NCBI RefSeq assembly: GCF_030651745.1
Contig: NZ_JAUSCC010000062.1
Coordinates: 17,648 to 81,647 of the forward strand
Length of the DNA: 64,000 bases
From: Methylophaga sp.
GTDB lineage: Bacteria > Pseudomonadota > Gammaproteobacteria > Nitrosococcales > Methylophagaceae
Reading direction: 5' to 3'
Shown: positions 1-8,611 of the stretch, piece by piece
Position numbering within the stretch: position 1 is the stretch's first letter
Layout: every line of letters begins with the position of its first letter
Translations under genes and position numbers: made by a program
Notes under the pieces: generated by a model
What the model saw: the letters and a program-made list of their open reading frames with translations, nothing else
Database searches by the model: none
What the model was told of the DNA's origin: nothing

Positions 1-252
1 TGGGCGCTTACTGGCAGAGATTAATAACAGCGGATCAACACCTGACACATGATTGGCCACCACAATCGCCGGCCCCGTTTCAGGTAAAGCGATTTTCTGA
101 TCCGGTAAACGATGGATATAGCGACAAATCAGACGCGTCCAGCCGTCCAACCAGTTAACGGATGGCCCGCCCCAATCTGCTTTGGCATTTTGCAGTCCGA
201 TAAACCAGACTAGGACTGCAATAAAAAGGAATATAGCTAGATAGACGATCAT
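1..252 (-). CDS. PlsC-like acyltransferase, N-terminal part (cut by window edge)
   Basis: These are the first 84 codons of a lysophospholipid acyltransferase-family membrane protein that continues past the left edge. Residues 2-20 are a hydrophobic membrane anchor. N67-H68 followed by D73 forms acyltransferase motif I (NHxxxxD), which carries the catalytic histidine. Members typically acylate lysophosphatidic acid at the inner membrane, but the substrate cannot be fixed from this fragment. The ATG at 252-250 overlaps the TGA of the upstream yciO gene as ATGA, so the two are probably translationally coupled. The start is well supported by this overlap. Confidence 0.8.
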   Translation of the reverse strand, partial: MIVYLAIFLFIAVLVWFIGLQNAKADWGGPSVNWLDGWTRLICRYIHRLPDQKIALPETGPAIVVANHVSGVDPLLLISASKRP

Positions 253-875
253 TCCACCTCAAACGGTGCTGGATCACCCATACCGACACGAACCACTTCT
301 GGCAGATCATTGACGAATTCAATCACTGTTGTCGGCTCATGGCCACAAGCACCACCATCGATGATCAAATCGACGTGTTTACCTAACTGCTCCGCTATCA
401 CATCAGCTTCAGTCATTGGCATGTTTTCATCCGGCAGAATCAAGGTTGAACTCATCAACGGTTCATTCAATTCTTCCAATAACGCCAACGCGATATTGTT
501 GACCGGGATCCGTAGGCCAATGGTTTTACGTTTAGGATGTTGTAATCTGCGTGGTACTTCTTTGGTTGCTGGTAATACAAAGGTGTATGGGCCTGGCGTA
601 TGCGCTTTGATCAGCCGAAATACGGCATTGTTAAATTTGGCATAAACAGACAGTTCAGATAAATCCCGACACACCAGCGTGAAATTGTGATCGTCATCCA
701 GTTGCCGTAATCGACGAATACGATCCATCGCTGCTTTATCACCCAAATGACATCCCAAGGCATAACCCGAGTCAGTCGGATAAACCACCAAACCGCCTTT
801 CATGATGATCTGACAGGCCTGTTTAATTAAACGCTGCTGCGGGTTTTCGGGATGAATCTGAAAATACTGGCTCAT
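249..875 (-). CDS. yciO: YciO, Sua5/YrdC-family protein
   Basis: This 208-residue protein matches the YciO branch of the Sua5/YciO/YrdC family in length and throughout its sequence. The N-terminal IHPENPQQRLI stretch and the YPTDSGYALG nucleotide-binding segment are characteristic. YrdC and Sua5 make threonylcarbamoyl-AMP for tRNA t6A modification. YciO shares the fold and appears to have weak or different activity, so I do not claim the t6A step. KRKTIGLRIP corresponds to the conserved basic segment. It is probably co-transcribed with the downstream acyltransferase gene, which it overlaps by four bases. Confidence 0.93.
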   Translation of the reverse strand: MSQYFQIHPENPQQRLIKQACQIIMKGGLVVYPTDSGYALGCHLGDKAAMDRIRRLRQLDDDHNFTLVCRDLSELSVYAKFNNAVFRLIKAHTPGPYTFVLPATKEVPRRLQHPKRKTIGLRIPVNNIALALLEELNEPLMSSTLILPDENMPMTEADVIAEQLGKHVDLIIDGGACGHEPTTVIEFVNDLPEVVRVGMGDPAPFEVE

Positions 876-940
876 GTAAAACCTTCGTTAGTTCTCGAAA
901 TACGCTTCAGATATACCATAGTCGAATCAATATGCCTGTT

Positions 941-1771
941 TCACTGCCATAAAGACCATACCGGTTTGCACGATGCAGGCAGTGGCAGGAATCGACCCAG
1001 TTCGCTCCAGGTTTGCTCAGGCCCATGAAAATCCGAACCGCAGGAAGCGAGCAGATCATATTGTTTAGCAAGTGCTGCGACGTTTCTCAATTGATCTGGA
1101 TGTTGATGTCCTGAGCTGACTTCAATGGCTTGTCCGCCAGCGGTTTTAAAATCTTCAATCAGTCTACGCAGCTTGGTGCCGGTCATTTTATAACGTAATG
1201 GATGGGCAATTACCGCCTGACCACCAGCTTCAGTTATCCATTGCACAGCGGATGATAAATCAGTCCAGTTTCCCGGCACATAACCAGGCTTGCCTCTTAC
1301 CAGAAAACGTTTGAATACATCTTTGGTATCGGCCGCATGGCCTTGTTCGACCAGATACTGTGCAAAATGCATACGTCCCAACATCGTTTTAGAAGCATAT
1401 TGTGCAGCGCCTTCCAAAGCACCTGGAATACCGGATTTTTCCAAGCGTTGCGCAATTTGCTCGGCCCGTTGCTGACGATAATCACGAATATCGGCTAAGC
1501 CACTTTGCAGTTTAGGATTCTCTATATCGATGTTCAGCCCTACGATATGAACGGTACTGCTGTACCAGGTAACTGAAATTTCTACCCCGGGAATAAGTGT
1601 TATCGGTTGTCCCTCAGCGGCTATAAGGGCAGCGTTTATGCCCTCTGTACCGTCATGATCGGTCAATGCCAACACATCGACACCTTGCTGAACAGCTCGT
1701 TCGACAAGGGCTTGAGGTGACAACGCGCCATCAGAGGCGGTGGAATGGCAATGCAGGTCATAGTGAGTCAT
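941..1771 (-). CDS. rnm: PHP-domain RNase AM / 3',5'-nucleotide bisphosphate phosphatase
   Basis: This 276-residue PHP-domain protein is of the YciV/TrpH/RNase AM type. The metal site is visible: H7-C-H9 near the start, D38-H39-D40, a Glu in IPGVEIS, and the late segments ending in ASCGSDFHGP. E. coli Rnm hydrolyses short RNAs and 3'-phosphoadenosine 5'-phosphate-like substrates 5'-to-3', and helps mature 5S and other rRNA 5' ends. The gene is divergent from yciB, with 53 bp between the starts. It sits upstream of yciO on the same strand with a 65-bp gap. Length and motifs are those of the intact family. Confidence 0.92.
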   Translation of the reverse strand: MTHYDLHCHSTASDGALSPQALVERAVQQGVDVLALTDHDGTEGINAALIAAEGQPITLIPGVEISVTWYSSTVHIVGLNIDIENPKLQSGLADIRDYRQQRAEQIAQRLEKSGIPGALEGAAQYASKTMLGRMHFAQYLVEQGHAADTKDVFKRFLVRGKPGYVPGNWTDLSSAVQWITEAGGQAVIAHPLRYKMTGTKLRRLIEDFKTAGGQAIEVSSGHQHPDQLRNVAALAKQYDLLASCGSDFHGPEQTWSELGRFLPLPASCKPVWSLWQ

Positions 1772-1824
1772 GGTGTTGATTTTACGTTAGAATGTGCCAT
1801 CTCTGTAATAACTGAATAATAAAG

Positions 1825-2418
1825 ATGAAACTATTTACTGATTTCCTGCCCATTATCTTATTTTTTATTGCCTATAAGTTTGGCGGCGGCATCTATCATT
1901 GGAATGGTCAGGAATATGATGTAGCCGGCATCTATGTCGCCACAGCAGTAATGATGGTGGCAACGTTGATTCAGGTTCTTTGGAGCCAGTTGCGCCATGG
2001 CAAAGTTGAACGGCAACATCTGATAACGTTAATTCTGGTTACTGTGCTCGGCGGAGCAACTATCTGGTTACAAAACCCTGAATTTGTAATGTGGAAACCG
2101 ACTGCGGTGAACTGGTTGTTTGCCCTCGCCTTTATCGGTGCCCGGGTCTTTACTGATAAAACCTTGCTGGAACGTTTAATGGCAGCACATCTGCAATTGC
2201 CAACAGCGGTCTGGTCACGTCTCAATACGGTATGGATTCTGTTTTTTGTGTTTTCAGGTTTTCTGAACATTTACATCGCTTATAACTATTCAGAAGAAAC
2301 CTGGGTCAACTTCAAATTATTTGGTTCATTGATTATTACCGTGGTATTTATTGCCGGACAGGCTCTGTATTTGTCCCGCCATATTAAAGACAGCAGTAAT
2401 TCGAAGGACGCCCCCTGA
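1825..2418 (+). CDS. yciB: YciB/IspZ septation-associated inner membrane protein
   Basis: This 197-residue integral membrane protein has about five hydrophobic segments and begins [14 protein letters not shown], the hallmark start of YciB (intracellular septation protein A). The conserved [15 protein letters not shown] and [17 protein letters not shown] segments are present. YciB interacts with elongation and division proteins and influences envelope integrity; its biochemical activity is not settled. It is the first gene of a tight yciB-yciI-bolA-type operon, its TGA overlapping the next ATG as TGATG. Confidence 0.94.
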   Translation: MKLFTDFLPIILFFIAYKFGGGIYHWNGQEYDVAGIYVATAVMMVATLIQVLWSQLRHGKVERQHLITLILVTVLGGATIWLQNPEFVMWKPTAVNWLFALAFIGARVFTDKTLLERLMAAHLQLPTAVWSRLNTVWILFFVFSGFLNIYIAYNYSEETWVNFKLFGSLIITVVFIAGQALYLSRHIKDSSNSKDAP

Positions 2419-2717
2419 TGCTCTATGCCATTATCAGCGAAGATAAGCCCGATAGCCTGCAACGACGCCTGACTGCCAGACCGGCCCATCTTGCACGTTT
2501 GCAGGAATTGCAAAATCAGGGTCGTTTAGTGTTGGCGGGTCCACATCCGGCAATTGATAGCGAAGATCCTGGCGCAGCCGGTTTCACTGGCAGTTTAGTT
2601 GTTGCAGAATTTGATGACTGGCACAGCGCACAACTCTGGGCCGATGCTGATCCTTATATTGAGGCGGATGTCTACGCCAACGTCACTGTTAAACCTTTTC
2701 GTAAAGTGTTGCCATGA
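2418..2717 (+). CDS. yciI: YciI family protein
   Basis: This 99-residue protein matches YciI across its full length, with the family signatures [29 protein letters not shown] and ADADPY. The ferredoxin-like fold carries a putative His-Asp active site, but the physiological reaction is not established. The start codon overlaps the yciB stop, and the stop overlaps the next ATG (ATGA at 2714), so all three small genes are probably translated as one coupled unit. Pairing of yciI with yciB is widespread in Proteobacteria. Confidence 0.94.
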   Translation: MLYAIISEDKPDSLQRRLTARPAHLARLQELQNQGRLVLAGPHPAIDSEDPGAAGFTGSLVVAEFDDWHSAQLWADADPYIEADVYANVTVKPFRKVLP

Positions 2718-2983
2718 GTTCAACAACCCAACAAAAACTGGAACAGGCTTTACAGCAGTTGCAGCCAACCCAATTAGAAATTTCCGATGACAGTCATTTA
2801 CATGCAGGCCATGCCGGCAATACCGGTGGAGGTCATTTCAGTGTATTTATAGTCAGTGAAGCTTTTACCGGACTTTCTCCGATTAAACGGCATCGTCTTG
2901 TCTATCAGGCTGCAGCAGAGCTATTGCCCTCAGCCATTCATGCGCTGAGTATTCAAGCCAAAACACCTGAAGAGCTGAATTAA
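2714..2983 (+). CDS. BolA family protein
   Basis: This 89-residue protein is a BolA-fold protein. [11 protein letters not shown] supplies the loop histidines, and [10 protein letters not shown] with the helix-turn element around [13 protein letters not shown] forms the core. BolA proteins bind monothiol glutaredoxins through a shared [2Fe-2S] cluster and take part in iron-sulfur trafficking; BolA itself also acts as a regulator of envelope genes. I cannot decide between BolA and IbaG subtypes with certainty. The residues after KRHR resemble BolA. The gene overlaps yciI by four bases and is followed eight bases later by the PilZ-protein gene. Confidence 0.88.
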   Translation: MSSTTQQKLEQALQQLQPTQLEISDDSHLHAGHAGNTGGGHFSVFIVSEAFTGLSPIKRHRLVYQAAAELLPSAIHALSIQAKTPEELN

Positions 2984-2991
2984 CCAGGTCG

Positions 2992-5178
2992 ATGGCAACG
3001 GAAAGCAGCAAAAATCAAAATCAACTCTTTCTAGCTCAGCTGGAACGTCAACGATTACAAAAAACCTGTCAACGGATTATTGATTTACGTGGCAAGGTGT
3101 CTGGCGAATGTCAGCCTTATGAATTTGGCGGTCTGACGCATTATCTCGATGATCGCAATTATCTGATCCTGAAGCAGCTGGTTGAGCGGATGGGTGGCCT
3201 CTATACGGTTGGCGTTTATGAGGCGTTGTTACAAACAGTTCGCCAGTTTCAGCAGCAATCACAACAACCGCAACTCTCCACTTCAGACGACAGTAGCTTG
3301 TTACTTATCAGATTGGATCAACCGGTCAGACGTCAGGCACAACGGGTTTTGCTCACATTACCCGTCACCATCCAAAATGCTGATTTGAATTACCATGCAA
3401 TGACGCTGGATGTTAGTGCCGATGCCATCCGCGTCAGCATGAAACAGGTATCGACACTGGAAAAAAACGATACCGTGAATGTCAGCTTTCAGCACTTTCC
3501 AAATGCACATAACACTGAACCGACACAAATTGCGTTTGATATTACGCGGCTGGATCACGATGAACAGCGCACCTTTATTGTGATGCGGTTTAATGATTCG
3601 GTGAGCGATGACATCCGTCAGGCCTGGCAAAACTGGCTAAGCAATCAGACCCAGCGAAGCCCGGCAGAATTAAATAACGAAATTCTCAACCTGACACAAC
3701 ATTGCCTGTTACGGCTTTACAGCCGGCAAATTCCCAGCCTGCTGTGCTGGATTGGCGAACAGCAGCAAAAAACCACTGTGACCGCTGTGCATAGCAGCAC
3801 TGTCTGCGACCAGATTTTTACCAGTGCTCCTAACCTGCTCAAAAACATCAAGATCCTGTTATCACGCATTGAACAAATGCATTTATCCAGCGGTATTCTG
3901 GCCCTGCATAATGATCGTTTACTGGTGATCTCGGCTGATGAATTAAGCCGTTTGAAACAGTATTGGCCTTGGCCTGCCAAAACAAAGTTGTGGCAGTTCA
4001 AGCTCACGGCATTGCAGGTTGATGAGACACAATACCATCCACATTTAGATAGTATTGCCCAGGTTGATCCACGTCTTGCTGATGACTTCTCACGTAAGCT
4101 TTCACGGCTCAAAAACCTGTTGGCAATAACCGATATTACCGCCTGTTTACAGCAGTTAAGCGACAATGAGACCACGTTTGATGCTGATACAGGGATTGAG
4201 AGATCTGCGGCAAACTACGAATTACCGCCTCTCAGTTCAATAAAAACCTTTATAAGACGCCAGCAAAGTCGCTACACCGTAGTCACCCCGGTTGCCTTGT
4301 TTATTAATGGCCAGGAGTATGTCACGCAAACCAACGAGGTATCAGTTAACGGACTCTCTTTATCGGTCGATGCCGATTTACTGGTCTCGGTTGGCAGCCG
4401 AGCAACGCTACATTTCACTCGCTGGCAAAATCAGCGACCGTTGCTGAATTTACGCAGTGTGCCTTACGAGGTGAAACGAGTGCAGAAGTTTGCCGAGCAA
4501 ACTGAGCTTGGTTTGCAACGAATGGTCAGTCAATGTCCGTTAGCTCTGAATCAGTTTTTTGAACAAGCCATTTCAACCAATCAACATTCACTGGCACGCC
4601 GGGAAGATGATTTGCTGCAGATGCAATATAGTCGGGTTTATCTGGATCTGCTGAGCCATACGCCGCTCAATACTGCTTTGTTTTTCGGTCTGGACAATCA
4701 GCAAAAACGTGTGCTGCAAGCGGTGGCTGGTCACTCCCAGACAATTGATCAAACGGATAATAAATTATGGCAGGCAATTTCTAATGCTACTTCACGTATT
4801 ACCTTGCCATTAAAAACGCTCAATACCGACAATCTGGTTACACAGCCGATGGGTTTATATTGTTATCGGTCCCAGCAACAGCCCTGGCAGATTATCTGTG
4901 AACATGAGTTGCAATCTAAAGAAGCAAAAAGCCTGTTATTACACAGGCTTTTCAATGCAGATCATCATTTTGTTTTTCATTGCCAGTTGGTCAACAGCAA
5001 AACTGATTGGCTGCACGACGAACAGGATTTAACCCAACAGATTAATGCATTACGCAGTCACAGCGCCCACCGGATAAAAAATCTGCGGCAGATGCTGTCC
5101 TCTATATTTTCGATGGGTTACTTAACCGATATCACCAATATCGTACGTGATAGCCTGATGCCTGTTGATCGTTCCTAG
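2992..5178 (+). CDS. Large protein with two PilZ-like domains
   Basis: This 728-residue soluble protein has two separate PilZ-type sequences. The first has R114-x3-R118 and D140-V-S142-x2-A145, the second R423-x3-R427 and E449-V-S451-x2-G454. PilZ domains normally bind cyclic di-GMP through RxxxR and (D/N)xSxxG, so each copy departs at one position (Ala for Gly, Glu for Asp/Asn). The remaining regions, including residues 230-400 and 530-728, match nothing I recognise. No membrane segment is evident. The gene starts eight bases behind the bolA-type gene and may share its transcript. A role in c-di-GMP-dependent control of surface behaviour is plausible but inferred only from the domain. Confidence 0.75.
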   Translation: MATESSKNQNQLFLAQLERQRLQKTCQRIIDLRGKVSGECQPYEFGGLTHYLDDRNYLILKQLVERMGGLYTVGVYEALLQTVRQFQQQSQQPQLSTSDDSSLLLIRLDQPVRRQAQRVLLTLPVTIQNADLNYHAMTLDVSADAIRVSMKQVSTLEKNDTVNVSFQHFPNAHNTEPTQIAFDITRLDHDEQRTFIVMRFNDSVSDDIRQAWQNWLSNQTQRSPAELNNEILNLTQHCLLRLYSRQIPSLLCWIGEQQQKTTVTAVHSSTVCDQIFTSAPNLLKNIKILLSRIEQMHLSSGILALHNDRLLVISADELSRLKQYWPWPAKTKLWQFKLTALQVDETQYHPHLDSIAQVDPRLADDFSRKLSRLKNLLAITDITACLQQLSDNETTFDADTGIERSAANYELPPLSSIKTFIRRQQSRYTVVTPVALFINGQEYVTQTNEVSVNGLSLSVDADLLVSVGSRATLHFTRWQNQRPLLNLRSVPYEVKRVQKFAEQTELGLQRMVSQCPLALNQFFEQAISTNQHSLARREDDLLQMQYSRVYLDLLSHTPLNTALFFGLDNQQKRVLQAVAGHSQTIDQTDNKLWQAISNATSRITLPLKTLNTDNLVTQPMGLYCYRSQQQPWQIICEHELQSKEAKSLLLHRLFNADHHFVFHCQLVNSKTDWLHDEQDLTQQINALRSHSAHRIKNLRQMLSSIFSMGYLTDITNIVRDSLMPVDRS

Positions 5179-5227
5179 CAGCATCTAAAAGCAGGGATAG
5201 CGATTTAGCATACCCCTGACTCTAAAG

Positions 5228-6553
5228 TTACGCTGCCACCATCATTTTATCGATCCATACAGAACCGCTGCGGATGCTGCTGCGTAAATCCACATCATTT
5301 GCCACGGCTTGAATGCCTTTGAACATATCCTGCAACTGACCGGCGATGGTGAACTCATCAATGGCATATTGGATTTCACCATTTTCCACCCAGAAACCGG
5401 CGGCACCCTGCGAGTAATCACCGTTGACAATATTGACGCCCATGCCCATGGTTTCAGTGACAATCACGCCGCGATCCATTGCTTTAAGCATGTCTTTAAA
5501 CGATAAATCATTACTATCCACCGTAAGGTTATGCACCCCGCCAGCATTAGCCGTAGTGGTCATATTAAGACGTCGGGCGGAATAACTATCCAGTACATAG
5601 CCCTGCAAAATACCGTCACGAATAATGTCACGATTTTGCGTGGCGACACCTTCCGCATCAAAGGCGGAACTGCCCAGCGCTTTTAATAAATGAGGCTGTT
5701 CGTGGATATGCATAAACGCTGGAAAAATCTGCTCACCCAGTTTATCGAGCAGAAAACTGGATTTGCGATATAAGGCACTGCCACGAATTCCGCCGACCAA
5801 CTGGCCGAATAAGGAAGAGGCAATTTCAGCGGCAAAAATCACCGGATAATGTCCGGTTTCAATTTCACGGGCATTTAAACGTTTCAAGGTTTGTTCAGCA
5901 GCTTTGCGGCCAATCGACACTGCAGCAGCTAAATCCCGACTATCCCGAGCCACGTCATACCAATAATCACGTTGCATGCCGTTTTCATCTCGAGCAATCA
6001 AGGTGCAAGACAAACTGTGTCTACTGGACTGCGTCTGACCGATAAAACCATGACTGTTGGCATAAATCCGTTGCCCTTCATGGGTGGAAACACTGGCGCC
6101 CTCAGAATTACTGATCAATGGATCAAAATCCCGCCCGGCCTGTTCACATTCCATCGCCAGCGTAAACGCCTGTTCTGGTGATAACTCCCAGGGATAATAC
6201 AACTGCAGATCAGGAAATGACGTCGCCATTAAAGCGGCATCGGCTAAGCCTGCATATTTATCTTCCTGAGTATGTTTGGCAATGCTGCAAGCCATAGCCA
6301 CGGTTTCGTAGATAGCTTCAGGCCGCAAATCCGAGGTACTGGCAGACGCTTTGCTCTGGCCCAGATAGACAGTGACTCCCAGGCCGGTATCTTTATTGTG
6401 CTCCAGCGTTTCAATTTCAGCCTGGCGAACATTTACCGATAAGCCAACGCTTTGACTAATGCCCACTTCAGCAGCGGTCGCGCCCAGCTTTTTAGCCGCA
6501 TCCAGCGCCTGTTGCGCTGCATTTTGTAATACTGATGCGTCAAGATTCTTCAT
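5228..6553 (-). CDS. pmbA: PmbA/TldE metalloprotease subunit
   Basis: This 441-residue protein has the length and sequence of PmbA (TldE). It begins with the helical N-terminal domain and contains the conserved C-terminal segments TTTANAGGVHNLTV, MGMGVNIVNGDYSQGAAGFWVENGEI and FKGIQAV. TldD and TldE form a protease that degrades unfolded peptides, matures microcins and processes CcdA; TldD supplies the metal site and TldE contributes to substrate binding. No tldD lies in this window. Its start overlaps the stop of the upstream JAB-domain gene by four bases. It ends 49 bp from the convergent PilZ gene. Confidence 0.93.
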   Translation of the reverse strand: MKNLDASVLQNAAQQALDAAKKLGATAAEVGISQSVGLSVNVRQAEIETLEHNKDTGLGVTVYLGQSKASASTSDLRPEAIYETVAMACSIAKHTQEDKYAGLADAALMATSFPDLQLYYPWELSPEQAFTLAMECEQAGRDFDPLISNSEGASVSTHEGQRIYANSHGFIGQTQSSRHSLSCTLIARDENGMQRDYWYDVARDSRDLAAAVSIGRKAAEQTLKRLNAREIETGHYPVIFAAEIASSLFGQLVGGIRGSALYRKSSFLLDKLGEQIFPAFMHIHEQPHLLKALGSSAFDAEGVATQNRDIIRDGILQGYVLDSYSARRLNMTTTANAGGVHNLTVDSNDLSFKDMLKAMDRGVIVTETMGMGVNIVNGDYSQGAAGFWVENGEIQYAIDEFTIAGQLQDMFKGIQAVANDVDLRSSIRSGSVWIDKMMVAA

Positions 6554-6960
6554 ATGATCAAATTTACCTCTTCGATGTTTTTTCCATGCATTTGGAAACC
6601 ACGCATTTCCAGCACGCCACGAGTGTTTAAAGAAATGATCAGATACAAGGCCTGCGGATAATCCGCCACATCTTCATCGATTACTGAAGGTAAAGCCGGT
6701 GCATCTGGATGGGAGTGATATATAGCGAATAATTCCTGATTGCGTTCTTTCATTTCTTTCAACGCCGCCAGCTGTTCACTGGCGTTGAGAGCAAATAACA
6801 CGCTGGCATCCGTTTTGACGCTTTCTATCGGATAACACATGCAGCGTTGACCATGTCGTCCAATCAATCCGGAAACCTGCTGATGAGGCGAAAGTTGTGC
6901 CTGATGTAATAGATCATTCACTAAAGTACGTGGTAAACGTATGGTCGTTGTAACTGTCAT
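6550..6960 (-). CDS. JAB/MPN (M67) domain protein lacking the usual catalytic Glu
   Basis: This 136-residue protein is a JAB/MPN-domain protein. The JAMM zinc motif is complete at H82-x-H84-x7-S92-x2-D95. In active JAMM proteases a glutamate precedes the Gly-Leu-Leu strand; here the matching place reads QQVSGLIG, with Gln27 or Gln28 where Glu is expected. It abuts the MoeB-like E1 gene without a gap, a pairing known from sulfur-carrier systems where a JAB protease trims a ThiS/MoaD-like C-terminus. Activity is therefore doubtful, but a role with the E1 partner is likely. No carrier gene is seen next to it. Confidence 0.78.
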   Translation of the reverse strand: MTVTTTIRLPRTLVNDLLHQAQLSPHQQVSGLIGRHGQRCMCYPIESVKTDASVLFALNASEQLAALKEMKERNQELFAIYHSHPDAPALPSVIDEDVADYPQALYLIISLNTRGVLEMRGFQMHGKNIEEVNLII

Positions 6961-7725
6961 TTAGTTATTCTCTTTATCGTGACATACCGGGCAAGCCGGA
7001 TCTTGTTTTAATTTTATTTCCCTTATCTGCATTGACAGGGCATCGACGATGAGCAACCGGCCATTGAGTGACGTGCCCGTATTGGCTAGCAATTTGAGCG
7101 TTTCAATTGCCTGTATCGAGCCCATCATGCCTAGTAATGGTGAGAGCACCCCACTCTCAGCACAACTCTGTTGAATATCACCGCCATTGTCGTCGTATAA
7201 ACAACGATAACATGGTGCATCAGCATGTCGAGCATCATATACCGAAATTTGTCCTTCCCAACGGATAGCAGCCGCTGAAACCAGAGGCGTTTTGGTTTTT
7301 TTACTGACCCGGTTAAGCAGAAACCGGCTACTGAAATTATCGGTGCAATCAACAATGACATCTGCCAAAACGGCCTGCTCCGTCAACTCCAACTCACCCA
7401 AACGATGATCGATTGTCTCAACCTGAATGGTGTCATTCAAACTGTTTAACGCCGCTGCGGCAGAACTGGTTTTCGTACGTCCAACCGATGTTTGTCGATG
7501 CACAATCTGCCGCTGCAGATTGGTCAGCTCAACAATATCGTCATCAACCAGCACCAGATGGCCAACCCCTGCAGCGGCCAGATATAAAGCCACCGGTGAA
7601 CCCAAGCCACCAAGACCTATTACCAACACACGACTTTCCAGCACCCGTTGTTGACCGGTGATATCAAAATTCGGCAGTAGAATATGGCGGCTGTAACGCA
7701 GCAATTGATCATCATTCATATGCAT
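6961..7725 (-). CDS. moeB: HesA/MoeB/ThiF family adenylyltransferase
   Basis: This 254-residue E1-like enzyme resembles MoeB. GLGGLG at 37-42 is the nucleotide loop, followed by the acidic DDD segment, an arginine in NLQRQIVH, the CTDNFSSR strand, and two zinc-binding CxxC pairs (CYRC and CPVC near the C-terminus). MoeB adenylates the C-terminal glycine of MoaD for molybdopterin synthesis; related enzymes serve ThiS or other sulfur carriers. The C-terminal rhodanese domain of MoeZ-type proteins is absent. It lies upstream of the JAB-domain gene, and 29 bp downstream of prmC, on the same strand. The exact carrier protein is not determined. Confidence 0.87.
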   Translation of the reverse strand: MHMNDDQLLRYSRHILLPNFDITGQQRVLESRVLVIGLGGLGSPVALYLAAAGVGHLVLVDDDIVELTNLQRQIVHRQTSVGRTKTSSAAAALNSLNDTIQVETIDHRLGELELTEQAVLADVIVDCTDNFSSRFLLNRVSKKTKTPLVSAAAIRWEGQISVYDARHADAPCYRCLYDDNGGDIQQSCAESGVLSPLLGMMGSIQAIETLKLLANTGTSLNGRLLIVDALSMQIREIKLKQDPACPVCHDKENN

Positions 7726-7754
7726 TATGTTACCTGAATTCGACTCTTGCCGAG

Positions 7755-8585
7755 CTAGCCACGCTGGCCAATTACCACACGATCCTGTTGCCCGTAATCC
7801 TGAAAGGCCTGAATACCGGTAAAACCGTTTTGTTGAAATATTGCCTGAACATCTGAGGACTGATCATAACCGTGTTCAACCATCAACCAGCCTTGAGGTT
7901 TTAATACTTTTGCAGATTGGCGAACCAGTTGCCGGATATCCTGCAGACCATCCTCTCCAGAGGCTAGTGCAGTCAAAGGCTCAAAACGAAGATCACCGCT
8001 GGTTAAATGCGGATCATCCATTCGAATGTAGGGTGGATTAGAGACGATCACATCAAAAGATTCAGCCTGAAAGGCATCCAGCCACTGTGCACGAACCAAA
8101 TGTACTTCCAACTGGTTCTTTTCGGCATTGTGTTTTGCCATGGTCAACGCCTCAGCCGAATAATCTGTTGCCAGCATCCAGATATCTTCGCGTTCAGCTT
8201 TAATCGCCAAAGCAATCGCCCCACTACCGGTTCCGAGATCGGCAACACACATTCCCGGTTGGATTTTTTCCAATGCCAGTGACACCAGTAACTCGGTATC
8301 CGGACGCGGGATCAAGGTATGTTGATTTACTTCAAGATCCAACGACCAAAAGCCGCGAATACCCGTTAAATAAGCAACAGGTATTCCTTGCTGACGTTGT
8401 TCAATCAGTGAGGCAAATTGTTGCTGTTGCTGCGTAGTCAGTGTTTTTTCAGGAGAAGTGATTAAAGCGAGCGGCTGACAATCCAGTACATGACATAACA
8501 ACTCATCACTATCAGCGCGCAGAGATGGGCTGGCAACAAGCTGAAGTCTGGCCCATTGCAATGCCTCCAAAATAGTCATAGTCAC
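7755..8585 (-). CDS. prmC: Peptide chain release factor N5-glutamine methyltransferase PrmC
   Basis: This 276-residue protein is PrmC (HemK). It methylates the glutamine of the GGQ motif in RF1 and RF2 using S-adenosylmethionine. The N-terminal helical domain carries ALLxxxG-type elements, VADLGTGSG around 114-122 is the SAM-binding loop, and NPPY at 183-186 binds the target glutamine. IPRPDTELL is the conserved linker. Its usual partner prfA is not in this window. It is followed by moeB on the same strand. Confidence 0.95.
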   Translation of the reverse strand: MTMTILEALQWARLQLVASPSLRADSDELLCHVLDCQPLALITSPEKTLTTQQQQQFASLIEQRQQGIPVAYLTGIRGFWSLDLEVNQHTLIPRPDTELLVSLALEKIQPGMCVADLGTGSGAIALAIKAEREDIWMLATDYSAEALTMAKHNAEKNQLEVHLVRAQWLDAFQAESFDVIVSNPPYIRMDDPHLTSGDLRFEPLTALASGEDGLQDIRQLVRQSAKVLKPQGWLMVEHGYDQSSDVQAIFQQNGFTGIQAFQDYGQQDRVVIGQRG

Positions 8586-8611
8586 GCTACGCGGTCTTCA
8601 GCAATGACAGA

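Noticed and set aside
5179..5227. Possible terminator between the convergent PilZ and pmbA genes
   Set aside because: The inverted repeat (CAGGGATAGC with GCATACCCCTG) has mismatches and no T-run, so it is too weak to list.
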